Shown piece by piece: positions 17,477-24,718 of a stretch of 39,748 nucleotides of DNA (position 1 is its first letter; every line of letters begins with the position of its first letter). Position numbers and translations under genes: made by a program. The DNA comes from Planctomycetota bacterium. GTDB taxonomy: Bacteria; Planctomycetota; Phycisphaerae; Phycisphaerales; Phycisphaeraceae. The notes under the pieces were generated by a model. It was not told the DNA's origin. It saw only the letters and a list, made by a program, of their open reading frames with translations, and ran no database searches. The stretch lies in contig JAPLMQ010000011.1 of assembly GCA_026386955.1 (NCBI GenBank), positions 1 through 39,748 on the forward strand. Reading direction: 5' to 3'.

Positions 17477-18058
17477 TTGGACTGGATCATTCAACTCGAT
17501 GGAATCTCCGCCGACCGCGGCGTGGCGTGGGCCCGTGAGTTCCTCGGGCACTACGACCTCTCGCGCCTCGAGTGGCTCAAGATCGCCCGCGGGCGCAGCA
17601 AGCACGGCGGGGTCTATGGCCGCTGCCATTACCCCACCGACGAACGCCCGGCCTGCAGGATCAGTTGCCAGGTCGCGGGGCCGTTCCCCTGCCGGATCCT
17701 CACCCGCCGCCCGCCGGTCTACCGCGGCGCCGACGGCGTTTGGCCTCCGCTGCCCGCAGGCTGCCTCCACGGCCTGCGCTGCCACGACCGCCGGACGGGG
17801 CGCTGGTGGACGCGCGTGATCGGGCAGACCATGGTCGAGGACGCCGACGAGGCGGTGGTCTGGATCGTCGCCCACGAGGCCTTCCACTATTTGAGACGCA
17901 CGAAGCAGGTGCCCGGGCGCAACACCGAAATCTTCGCGGACCGGTTCGCCGACGAGAGGCTGGCGGAGTTCCGGGCGCTGCGCCGGCCTGAGCCGATGTT
18001 GTTTTTCGGCGCGGTCGCGGCGGCGGTGCGGCGAGTGCGCGCGCTGGCGCGGGTCTGA
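17477..18058 (+). CDS. Putative zinc metallopeptidase-like protein (193 aa)
   Basis: The C-terminal half holds HEAFH, an HExxH zinc motif, followed after about 15 residues by NTEIFADRFADE, which may supply the third ligand as in gluzincin or SprT-like proteins. The N-terminal half is a basic beta-rich domain with several Cys and WWTRV; I recognise no family there. The start is uncertain. TTG at 17477 has GGAG 7 nt upstream and opens directly into ordered sequence. ATGs at 17396 and 17366 lack a Shine-Dalgarno and add Pro/Arg/Gly-rich residues unlike the rest. An 11-C tract precedes them. It could be a secreted or phage-derived peptidase, but there is no signal peptide. A terminator follows 57 nt after the stop. 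Confidence 0.65.
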   Translation: MDWIIQLDGISADRGVAWAREFLGHYDLSRLEWLKIARGRSKHGGVYGRCHYPTDERPACRISCQVAGPFPCRILTRRPPVYRGADGVWPPLPAGCLHGLRCHDRRTGRWWTRVIGQTMVEDADEAVVWIVAHEAFHYLRRTKQVPGRNTEIFADRFADERLAEFRALRRPEPMLFFGAVAAAVRRVRALARV

Positions 18059-18115
18059 GACGCGCGCGTCGGAAACGTGCGATTCAAGATTGATGCGTTG
18101 TTCGTCTGATCGAGT

Positions 18116-18137
18116 CCCAGGCACCGCAGTGCCTGGG
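18116..18137 (+). terminator. Terminator after the metallopeptidase gene
   Basis: Perfect 9-bp stem CCCAGGCAC / GTGCCTGGG with loop CGCA, then CTTTGGG. Stem and tail are the same as at 14957-14977; only loop and flanks differ. Confidence 0.8.
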
Positions 18138-18208
18138 CTTTGGGTGCATCCTCGTTTTCATCTCATTTCACCACGACTTCATCGAGCATCTCCACACACT
18201 CGCGTTTG

Positions 18209-18237
18209 TTGCATTTCCGCGCCGCCCCGAATAGCCT
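18209..18237 (+). promoter_or_regulatory. Candidate promoter of gcvT
   Basis: TTGCAT and TAGCCT separated by 17 nt. The predicted leader before the TTG start is about 25 nt, too short for a glycine riboswitch; none was found. Confidence 0.3.
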
Positions 18238-18270
18238 GACGAGCCTTCACTCCTGACTGGAAATCCACCC

Positions 18271-19389
18271 TTGCTGCGCACGCCTTTCCATCAATATCAC
18301 GTCGACCGCGGCGGGAAAATGGTCGACTTCGCCGGGTGGGAATTGCCCATCATGTACCGCTCCATCCATGAGGAGCACCACCAGGTCCGCACCGCCGGCG
18401 CGATGTTCGACGTCTCCCACATGGGGCGGCTGAAAATCTCCGGCAGGCACGTCCGGCGGTTCCTCGAACGCGTCCTCACCCGCCGCGTCAGCGACATGAA
18501 GGAGCTCACCTGCCGCTACAGCCTGATCTGCAACGCGAAGGGCGGCGTGGTCGACGACGTGATCGTCTACCGCTTCGCCGACTACTGGATGCTCGTGGTC
18601 AACGCCTCCAACCGTGCGAAGGTCATCGATCATTTGAACGCCAGCATCGGCGACATGGTCCTCAAGATCGAGGACCAGACGCAGTCGACCGCGATGGTCG
18701 CCCTGCAGGGCCCGAAGGTGATGGAGTACATCAGCGGACTCTCGAAGGAGGTCCCGACGCTCGCTCGCTACGCCTTCTGCATCAAGAACTACCTGATCGT
18801 GAAGCTCGCCATCAGCCGCACGGGCTACACGGGCGAGGACGGCATCGAGATCATCCTCCCCTCGGCGACCGCCTCGATGGCGCTCAAGCTGCTCGTGCGC
18901 GAGAAGCCCGACGCGGGCGAGGGCGGTTCGTGGGTGAGCAAGCCCGCGGGCCTGGGGGCGCGCGACACCCTCCGCATGGAGGCGGGCATGCCGCTCTACG
19001 GGCATGAGCTCAACGACGACATCGACCCGCTCTCGGCGGGGCTCAAGTTCGCCGTCAGCCTCGACAAGCACACCTTCGAGAACAGCGAACGCTTCATCGG
19101 GCAGGACGCGCTGGAACTCATCGCCAAGGAAGGCCCGAAGCGCAAGCTCGTGGGCCTCAAGCTCGACGGCCGGCGCACGGCCCGGCAGGGGATGGGCGTG
19201 CTGGTGAAGGACCAGACCGTCGGCGCGGTGACCAGCGGCTGCCTCTCGCCCACGCTCGACTACCCGATCGCGATGGCTTACCTCGAGGCCGACAAGTCGG
19301 AGGTGGGCGGCGCGGTCGCGGTCGACCTGGGCGGGAGCAAGGTCGACGCCCAGATCGTGCCGCTGCCGTTCTACAAGCGGGCGAAGTAG
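18271..19389 (+). CDS. gcvT: Aminomethyltransferase, glycine cleavage T protein (372 aa)
   Basis: T protein transfers the aminomethyl carbon from lipoylated H protein to tetrahydrofolate, giving methylene-THF and ammonia. Family blocks are clear: MVDFAGWELP (about residue 17), MFDVSHMG (about 45), GGVVDDVIVYR (about 90), GYTGEDG (about 188), LGARDTLRMEAGMPLYGHEL (about 230) and the C-terminal beta barrel. Length is normal. The frame has a TAG upstream and no ATG or GTG, so translation must begin at TTG 18271 (or CTG 18253/18274); homology starts right there. No gcvH or gcvP lies nearby. The folate link to the damaged folD 10 kb away is functional, not positional. Confidence 0.95.
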   Translation: MLRTPFHQYHVDRGGKMVDFAGWELPIMYRSIHEEHHQVRTAGAMFDVSHMGRLKISGRHVRRFLERVLTRRVSDMKELTCRYSLICNAKGGVVDDVIVYRFADYWMLVVNASNRAKVIDHLNASIGDMVLKIEDQTQSTAMVALQGPKVMEYISGLSKEVPTLARYAFCIKNYLIVKLAISRTGYTGEDGIEIILPSATASMALKLLVREKPDAGEGGSWVSKPAGLGARDTLRMEAGMPLYGHELNDDIDPLSAGLKFAVSLDKHTFENSERFIGQDALELIAKEGPKRKLVGLKLDGRRTARQGMGVLVKDQTVGAVTSGCLSPTLDYPIAMAYLEADKSEVGGAVAVDLGGSKVDAQIVPLPFYKRAK

Positions 19390-19416
19390 CCTGGGCAGGC
19401 GCTGCGTGTCGAACCT

Positions 19417-20076
19417 TCACAGCACCATGCCATTTCTGGCACATTTCGCGTAGTGAACCAATTCAGAACGCAAGCCGGTCGCCCGCGCGAGGAACTCGTC
19501 TACGACAGATTCCAGATTTGGGTAGTAGAGATGCCAGTGGCCTAAGCCATGAAGTGCGCTCTCGCGGCAAGCGTCATGTGCGATGTCGAGCAAGCGTGGA
19601 AATAGACTCATCACCTCGGCGTCGAACTCATGCCGCTCCGGTTCCCCGATGGTCCCCATGATCGGAAGAATGTCCCACCACATGCAGCACGTAGCGTTGA
19701 GGGGGTTGGATGGCCCCTCGTCGAGAGCGGATAAATGCGGAGAACACCGGACGGCCATCACCTGCTCGAAAAGTGGCAAGAACGACCGGAGGGCACGGAG
19801 GCGGATTGGCAATGGTACCTTTGGCTCGACGAGATCGCGCATGAAATGGGAGCAGGCACCGCTGACGAGATACCACAAGCCTTGATTGAGTTGTGCGTCG
19901 GTGAAGCCGGCAAGCAACTCACCTGATTGCTCAAAAGTCTCTGCGATGAAGACGGACGTCTCTTCGGCACTGCCGTGCCAATTGGGTGCGTCAAAAGACC
20001 AATGCCAGGCTGGATCGCCAACCGGATGGTCAAAGACGTGTGCAATCCAATCCGCCAATGAAGGGGCGTTGTTCAT
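19417..20076 (-). CDS. Conserved-looking unknown protein (219 aa)
   Basis: I do not recognise a family. The protein is soluble and acidic, mostly helical, with several Trp, His and Cys (SGACSHF, NATCCMWW, HDACRES, LHGLGHWHLYY). The last block, with HGLGHWH, could bind metal, and a helical-repeat fold is possible. The start at 20076 is preferred; the longer frame to 20205 would run through the rpoD-like gene's terminator and has a membrane-like, low-complexity N-terminus. Base composition is visibly less GC-rich than its neighbours, which may point to transfer. It is convergent with gcvT (27-nt gap) and downstream of the sigma factor terminator, so it should have its own promoter in 20077-20160. 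Confidence 0.7.
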   Translation of the reverse strand: MNNAPSLADWIAHVFDHPVGDPAWHWSFDAPNWHGSAEETSVFIAETFEQSGELLAGFTDAQLNQGLWYLVSGACSHFMRDLVEPKVPLPIRLRALRSFLPLFEQVMAVRCSPHLSALDEGPSNPLNATCCMWWDILPIMGTIGEPERHEFDAEVMSLFPRLLDIAHDACRESALHGLGHWHLYYPNLESVVDEFLARATGLRSELVHYAKCARNGMVL

Positions 20077-20160
20077 GGGGGCACGCGGAGAAATGCCTGA
20101 TTGACAAGCGGTGACACAGTGGGCGGCAAATCCTAAACCGGCAAAGTACCAAATGAAAAA

Positions 20161-20182
20161 GGCTCGACCAAGCGGTCGAGCC
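20161..20182. terminator. Strong terminator of the sigma factor gene
   Basis: Perfect 9-bp stem GGCTCGACC / GGTCGAGCC with loop AAGC, flanked by AAAAA on the left and TTTTG on the right. On the minus strand it follows the sigma gene stop by 32 nt and ends in a T-run. It also works in the plus direction. Confidence 0.9.
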
Positions 20183-20214
20183 TTTTGTATTTCGTGAAAT
20201 CGCAACCGAACTGA

Positions 20215-21159
20215 TCACGCCGTCTGCGCGTGGCCCTGCGTCGGCTCGATGACCGCGTTGATCGCCGCCTTGAGCCCCGGAGCCCGGCGGCGGCGGGTCG
20301 GGCGGGCCTTGGCTTCCTGGGCGTCGGCCAGCGGCTTGGCGCTGCTGAGACGCTCGTTGAGCTTGCGCAAGGCCTCGATCTCGATCTGCCGCACGCGCTC
20401 GCGGGTCAGGCCGATCTGCTCGCCGATCTCCTTGAGGGTCAGCGGCTCGCGGCCGTCGAGGCCGAAGCGCAGGCGCAGGATTGTCGCCTCTCGCTGGTCG
20501 ATCGCGTCGAGCAGCGTGCGGATCGTGCTCAGGTCGTCGAGCTGGAGCACCTCCTCGTCGGGCGGGCGGGTCTTGGTGTCGGAGAGCATGTCCGAGAGGC
20601 TCAGCCCCTCGTCGTCCCCGCCGCCGCTCTGCATGGGGCGTTGCAGGGCGCGGACGGCCTTGCGGATGATGCGGACCTTCTTGGCGGGCAGCTCCATCGC
20701 CTCGGCCAACTCCTGGATCGTCGGCGGGCGCCCGAGGCGCTCCTCGAGCTCCTTGCTCGCGCGCTTCCAGCGCGAGATGAGCTCGACCATGTAGGCGGGG
20801 ATGTGGATCGGCTGGACGGCGTTGATCAGGGCCCGCTTGATGGATTGCTTGATCCACCACGAGGCGTAGGTGCTGAAGCGCGCGCCTTGGTCGGGGTTGA
20901 AGGCCTCGACAGCGCGGAGCAGGCCCAAGTTGCCCTCTTCGATCAGGTCGGTCAGGGGCAGGCCGCGGTTGTTGTAGCGCTTGGCGATGTTGACCACGAG
21001 CCGCAGGTTGGCGCGGATCATCTGCTCCCGCGCCTGCGGGCAGTTGTGCTGCATGATCTCCCAGCAGAGGTTCCGCTCCTGCTCCGGCGTGAGGAGCGCG
21101 GTGCGGTCGATCTGCTTGAGATACAGTTCCAGGCCCGTTTTGACAGTCGATTCAGCCAT
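20215..21159 (-). CDS. Group-2 sigma-70 family RNA polymerase sigma factor (314 aa)
   Basis: Region 1.2 begins at LELYLKQI. Region 2 holds NLRLVVNIAKRY, DLIEEGNLGLLRAVEAF and RFSTYASWWIKQSIKRAL (core binding and -10 recognition). Region 3 follows, and region 4 is LTLKEIGEQIGLTRERVRQIE (the -35 helix-turn-helix). Region 1.1 and the long non-conserved insert of primary RpoD are missing, so this is a group-2 (RpoS/SigA-like alternative) factor. The C-terminus adds about 30 residues rich in Arg and Ala. The start at 21159 sits where homology begins, with GGAG about 12 nt upstream. ROK kinase lies 124 nt upstream on the same strand; a terminator follows. Confidence 0.95.
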   Translation of the reverse strand: MAESTVKTGLELYLKQIDRTALLTPEQERNLCWEIMQHNCPQAREQMIRANLRLVVNIAKRYNNRGLPLTDLIEEGNLGLLRAVEAFNPDQGARFSTYASWWIKQSIKRALINAVQPIHIPAYMVELISRWKRASKELEERLGRPPTIQELAEAMELPAKKVRIIRKAVRALQRPMQSGGGDDEGLSLSDMLSDTKTRPPDEEVLQLDDLSTIRTLLDAIDQREATILRLRFGLDGREPLTLKEIGEQIGLTRERVRQIEIEALRKLNERLSSAKPLADAQEAKARPTRRRRAPGLKAAINAVIEPTQGHAQTA

Positions 21160-21249
21160 CGTGCCTGCGCGCTCCGAAGGTCCGGGCCAGAGGCGGATCC
21201 ACACACGAAGCCCGGAATTGCCCTACGGATCTATTCGACCAATTCACCG

Positions 21250-21266
21250 ACCCGCTTGATGCGGGT
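21250..21266 (-). terminator. Possible hairpin terminator after the ROK kinase gene
   Basis: Stem ACCCGC / GCGGGT with a 5-nt loop, next to a second short GGCCC / GGGCC hairpin (21267-21280), 18 nt after the stop. There is no T-run, so termination is uncertain. Confidence 0.4.
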
Positions 21267-21283
21267 GGCCCCCATGGGCCCCA

Positions 21284-22348
21284 TCAACCCTTCAAGGCGC
21301 CGGTGCGGGCGGCGTTCCACGCAACCGCGGCAGCCCCGATAAAACCGGCATCGTTGCCCAGCACGGCCTGCACAATCTCGACTTTCGACTCAACCACCTT
21401 CCAGGTCTGCTTGCGGAACGCCTCGCGGACGCGGTCGAACAGGAAGTCGCCCGCCAAGATCATACCCCCGGCGAAGACGATCATTTGCGGATCGAACAGA
21501 CGGCAAAGGCTCACGCACGCGATCCCGAGATACGTCGCCACTTCGTCGACCACCCGCAGCGCCAAGGCGTCGCCCGCCTTCGCCGCGTCGAAGACATCCT
21601 TCGCGGTGATCTTGTCCAGGCCGGGCCTTTTCATGCCACGCTTCCCGGCCCCGATGATCTTACTCGCGCGAAGCTCTTCCGCCTCGATTTTTTCCTCCCA
21701 CGGGTCAAATAGATCCAAGAGGCTTGAGGGCTCTCCACCCCGGAGGAGTTCTATAACACGTTTCACCGTCGCGGTCGCCGAGGCGTAGGACTCGAGGCAT
21801 CCCGCCTGCCCGCAGCCGCAGGCCCGGCCGTTGGGCACGACGATCATGTGCCCCGCCTCGGCCCCGAGATCATAGGCGCCGTGGATCAACATGCCGTCGA
21901 CGATCAGCCCGCTGCCCACGCCCGTGCCCAGGGTGAGCATGATCATGTCGCGCACGCCGTCGCGCTTGCCCGCCCCGGCCCAGAACTCGCCGAAGGCGGC
22001 GGCGTTCGCGTCGTTCTCCAGCACGGCGGGGCGGCCGGTGATCTGCGTGATCCGGTCGCGGATCGGCACGTCCTTCCAGCCCGGGAGGTTGGGGGCCGCC
22101 CGGAGGATGCCGCGCTTCATGTCGAGCGGGCCTGGGGCGCCGATGCCGATGCCGTCGACCTTCTCGATGGGGATGCCCGCCTTCTTCGCCACGTCGAGCG
22201 CGGCCTGCGCCATCGCCTCGACGACCGCCCCGGGGCCCTTGCTGGCGTCGGTGGGGATGGACAGGTGGCTGCGCACCCGCCGGTCCGCGTCGACCACACC
22301 GCATTTGACGTTGGTTCCCCCGAGATCCAGGCCGATGTAGTGGGACAT
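21284..22348 (-). CDS. ROK-family glucokinase (354 aa)
   Basis: It is predicted to phosphorylate glucose with ATP. The phosphate-1 motif LDLGGTNVKCGVVD opens the protein. LENDANAAAFGEF contains the catalytic Asp (about residue 113), and LGTGVGSGLIVDG is the ATP motif. AGHM with CGCGQAGCLE (about 180-192) is the ROK zinc signature with all three Cys present. Compared with the usual ~320 residues there is an insertion of about 35 charged residues near 205-240, before the second ATP-binding half. It is divergent from the glycosyltransferase gene, with a G-rich stretch between. A TTTAAT hexamer (22387-22392, minus) may be its -10. Confidence 0.93.
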   Translation of the reverse strand: MSHYIGLDLGGTNVKCGVVDADRRVRSHLSIPTDASKGPGAVVEAMAQAALDVAKKAGIPIEKVDGIGIGAPGPLDMKRGILRAAPNLPGWKDVPIRDRITQITGRPAVLENDANAAAFGEFWAGAGKRDGVRDMIMLTLGTGVGSGLIVDGMLIHGAYDLGAEAGHMIVVPNGRACGCGQAGCLESYASATATVKRVIELLRGGEPSSLLDLFDPWEEKIEAEELRASKIIGAGKRGMKRPGLDKITAKDVFDAAKAGDALALRVVDEVATYLGIACVSLCRLFDPQMIVFAGGMILAGDFLFDRVREAFRKQTWKVVESKVEIVQAVLGNDAGFIGAAAVAWNAARTGALKG

Positions 22349-22386
22349 GCGAGAAGAAGCTCCGGGCGGGTCTGAACCAATCCAGA

Positions 22387-22392
22387 ATTAAA
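22387..22392 (-). promoter_or_regulatory. Candidate -10 box of the ROK kinase gene
   Basis: TTTAAT on the minus strand (5 of 6 to consensus), leader about 31 nt. The G-rich tract 22394-22420 occupies the place of the spacer and -35. Confidence 0.3.
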
Positions 22393-22393
22393 T

Positions 22394-22420
22394 GGGCGGG
22401 CGGGCGAGCGAGTGGGTGGG
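22394..22420 (+). other. G-rich tract with quadruplex potential
   Basis: Five GGG runs lie within 27 nt, three separated by single C, then a 9-nt loop, then two separated by T. It lies between divergent genes, 40 nt before the glycosyltransferase start. Confidence 0.5.
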
Positions 22421-22460
22421 CGATTGTACCCAAACCTCCTGCGCGGGGAAGGGGCGTAGG

Positions 22461-23432
22461 ATGGTCGCCGACATGGACCTGCTCATCCATCAAGGGGCCT
22501 TGGGCGATTGGGTGCTGACCTTCGAGGTTCTCCGCGCCTTGGGGCCCAGGCCGGTGGGGGCCGTCACGTCGGCCTCGAAGGCGGCCTTGGCGGCGCGGCT
22601 CCTGCCGCATGTGCGGGCGATCGACATCGAGGGGGCCGGCTGGTCAGCGCTCCACGCGCCGCGGACGACTTCGGCCGGCCATGACGGCGACCCCGCCGAC
22701 GAGGTCGACCGGGCGGTCGTGGCCCGACTTCGCGAGGCGGGCCGGATCATCAGCTTCGTCTCCTCGGGCGAGGATGCGTGGGCCGAGCGGGTGCGTCGGT
22801 TAGCACCGGGCGCGAGGCTCTACACGGTCGATCCCCGTCCGCCGGCGGATTGGCCCGGACACGTCGCGGATTGGTACACACACGAACTTCGCCGTCAGGG
22901 GGTTGAACTCCCCGCGGCCATTTTGCTTCAGAGGCCGCCTCGTCGCATCGACGGGCCGATCGTGATCCATCCGGGCAGCGGCGGGGCGGCCAAGTGCTGG
23001 CCGGTCGAGCGTTTCGAGGCAGTCATCGCGAGCCTGCGCGCCCGAAGGCGCGAAGTCTTGCCGGTCCTGGGCGAGGTGGAACTCGATCGCTGGCCCAAAG
23101 AGCAGACGCGACGATGGATCGACGACCTGGGCGCGAAGCCGTTGCCCTCGCTCGACGCCCTCGCCGACGCGCTGGAGACCGCCGCCGCCTTCCTCGGCAA
23201 CGACTCCGGCCCCGTCCATCTCGCCGCCCAGATGGGCCTGCCGACGGTCGCCCTCTTCGGCCCGACCTCGCCGCGGCTCTGGTCGCCGCGGCTCTGGTCG
23301 CCGCGCGGGCCGTCGGTCACCGTGCTCGCGCCGGCCTCGCCCCGCGGCATGGATTGGCTCGATGTCGCCCCGGTCCTCGAGGCCGTCGAACGGGCACCCG
23401 GGCATGGTCGGCCCAGCGCGGGTCGGGTATAG
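22461..23432 (+). CDS. Glycosyltransferase family 9, heptosyltransferase-like (323 aa)
   Basis: The N-terminal LLIHQGALGDWVLTFEVLRAL matches the LxxxxGxxGD opening of family-9 transferases such as WaaC/WaaF and RfaQ. The C-terminal donor domain has HPGSGGAAKCWPVERF (about residue 172) and FLGNDSGPVHLAAQMGLP, the GxDSGxxHxA block, then ALFGPTSP. These enzymes add heptose or similar sugars in outer-membrane glycolipids. An exact 15-bp tandem duplication (23268-23297) adds five residues (SPRLW) just after the donor site. The start at 22461 has AGGGG 6 nt upstream; ATG 22473 is nearly as good. Confidence 0.88.
   Translation: MVADMDLLIHQGALGDWVLTFEVLRALGPRPVGAVTSASKAALAARLLPHVRAIDIEGAGWSALHAPRTTSAGHDGDPADEVDRAVVARLREAGRIISFVSSGEDAWAERVRRLAPGARLYTVDPRPPADWPGHVADWYTHELRRQGVELPAAILLQRPPRRIDGPIVIHPGSGGAAKCWPVERFEAVIASLRARRREVLPVLGEVELDRWPKEQTRRWIDDLGAKPLPSLDALADALETAAAFLGNDSGPVHLAAQMGLPTVALFGPTSPRLWSPRLWSPRGPSVTVLAPASPRGMDWLDVAPVLEAVERAPGHGRPSAGRV
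23268..23297 (+). repeat. 15-bp tandem duplication inside the glycosyltransferase gene
   Basis: Two exact copies of a 15-nt unit (23268-23282 and 23283-23297) plus 8 nt of a third. In frame, it repeats SPRLW. Confidence 0.9.
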
Positions 23433-23433
23433 T
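23428..23433 (+). promoter_or_regulatory. Candidate -10 box of ispH
   Basis: TATAGT overlaps the end of the glycosyltransferase gene; the -35 is weak. Predicted leader about 80 nt, ending in the C-rich repeat before the ATG. Confidence 0.38.
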
Positions 23434-23484
23434 GGAGGCGCCTTCGCGGACCGGCCCCGCCCCCTGCGAAAGGCATCCACCGAA

Positions 23485-23519
23485 CCCCCTGACCCCCGGA
23501 TACCCGGAACCCCCTGCCG
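23485..23519 (+). repeat. CCCGGAACCCC-like repeats in the ispH leader
   Basis: Imperfect C-rich repeats of GAACCCCCTG and CCCGGA type run to the ispH ATG. They resemble the leader of the vWA gene (6340-6396). No Shine-Dalgarno is present. Confidence 0.45.
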
Positions 23520-24461
23520 ATGAAGATCCTCCTCGCCAATCCCCGCGGCTTCTGCGCCGGCGTCAACATGGCGATCCAGTGCGTCGAAGAGGCGCTCAAG
23601 ATCGTCGGCTCGCCCCTCTACGTCTACCACGAGATCGTCCACAACCGCCACGTCGTCAACCGCTTCGTCAAGCTCGGCGTGGTCTTCGTCGACTCCATCG
23701 ACCAGGTTCCCGCCCGCAGCACCGTGGTCTTCAGCGCCCACGGCGTGAGCCCGGCCGTCCGCGCCTCGGCCCTCAGCCGCGGCTGCAGCATGATCGACGC
23801 CACCTGCCCGCTGGTCACCAAGGTCCACATGGAGGCGATCCGTTACGCCAAGCAGGGTTTTAAAATCTTGCTTGTGGGCCACGCGGGGCACGACGAGGTC
23901 GTCGGCACCGTCGGCGAGGCCCCGGACGCGATCACCATCGTCGACTCCGCCGACCAGGTCGAGAAGCTCCCCTTCACGCAACAGGACCGGCTCGTCTACC
24001 TCACGCAGACCACGTTGAGCATGGACGACGCCCGCGTGATCATCGACGCCATCCGCAAGCGCTACCCGCAGGTGAAGGCACCGCCCAGCGACGACATCTG
24101 CTACGCCACGACCAACCGGCAACTCGCCGTCCGCGAGATCGCGCAGAACGCCGACCTCGTCCTGGTCGTGGGCTCCAAGAACAGCTCCAACTCGGTCCGC
24201 CTGACCGAGATCTCCCAGAACGGCGGGACGCGGGCTTACCTCGTCGACGACGTCAGCGAGATCGACCACGCCTGGTTCAACGGCGTCAACACCGTGCTCG
24301 TCACCGCCGGCGCCTCCGCCCCGGAGCACCTGGTCGAGGAGATCGTCGACGATTTGGTGAAGCGCTACGGCGGGACGATCGAGGAGCTCCACGTCGTCGA
24401 CGAGGACATGCACTTCGAGCTCCCGCGGAGCCTCCGCGTGCTGCGCAGCCAGCCCGCGTGA
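23520..24461 (+). CDS. ispH: 4-hydroxy-3-methylbut-2-enyl diphosphate reductase (313 aa)
   Basis: This is the last enzyme of the MEP isoprenoid pathway, making IPP and DMAPP with a 4Fe-4S cluster. Cluster cysteines are in GFCAGV (residue 12), DATCPLV (about 100) and DDICYATTNRQ (about 197). Substrate-binding His and the proton-relay Glu are seen in EIVHNRHVV, FSAHGVSP and GHAGHDEVVGT, and SKNSSNS binds the diphosphate. Length is normal and the start begins directly with family sequence (KILLANPRGFCAG). It has its own putative promoter at the end of the glycosyltransferase gene. A GC hairpin follows 5 nt after the stop. Confidence 0.97.
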   Translation: MKILLANPRGFCAGVNMAIQCVEEALKIVGSPLYVYHEIVHNRHVVNRFVKLGVVFVDSIDQVPARSTVVFSAHGVSPAVRASALSRGCSMIDATCPLVTKVHMEAIRYAKQGFKILLVGHAGHDEVVGTVGEAPDAITIVDSADQVEKLPFTQQDRLVYLTQTTLSMDDARVIIDAIRKRYPQVKAPPSDDICYATTNRQLAVREIAQNADLVLVVGSKNSSNSVRLTEISQNGGTRAYLVDDVSEIDHAWFNGVNTVLVTAGASAPEHLVEEIVDDLVKRYGGTIEELHVVDEDMHFELPRSLRVLRSQPA

Positions 24462-24465
24462 GCGA

Positions 24466-24480
24466 GGGGCGCAACGCCCC
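24466..24480 (+). terminator. Possible terminator of ispH
   Basis: GGGGCG / CGCCCC stem with loop CAA, 5 nt after the stop, without a T-run. Confidence 0.4.
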
Positions 24481-24510
24481 AACCGATTCATGCCCCCCCC
24501 GGCAAGGCCC

Positions 24511-24700
24511 TCTTGTAGGGTGGGTAGAGCGGTGCTCCGCGAAACCCACCATCTGAGAGGCGAGCCATTTGACCACCAATAGGCGGCGCAATCGGCATTG
24601 AGGAGATTCCCGGGGGCGCTCTCCGGCGATTTCGGACATGCACGACCGCACTCGCCGCTCCGGTGGGTTTCGCGGAGTACCGCTCTACCCACCCTGCAAA
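24511..24700. repeat. Inverted-repeat doublet (REPIN-like) between ispH and the MFS gene
   Basis: The left arm 24512-24550 and right arm 24662-24700 (inverted) match at 36 of 39 positions. Each arm is a nested palindrome: outer GGTGGGT / ACCCACC, inner GCGG / CCGC. The core GCGGTRCTCCGC is shared with the element at 17088-17321. The 111-bp centre has a weak AATCG / CGATT pairing. The right arm ends 18 nt before the MFS start codon. There is no gene in 24462-24718; this element is its main content, beside a run of 8 C at 24493-24500. Confidence 0.8.
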
Positions 24701-24718
24701 AGCCCGCCAGATCTCTTC

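Noticed and set aside
18138-18270. Glycine riboswitch before gcvT
   Set aside because: No paired aptamer motifs; the region is short and lacks the conserved glycine-aptamer core.
24493-24500. Run of eight C as a phase-variable tract
   Set aside because: It is in a gene-free gap, 32 nt after the ispH stop, and is not positioned to affect a start codon or a promoter.
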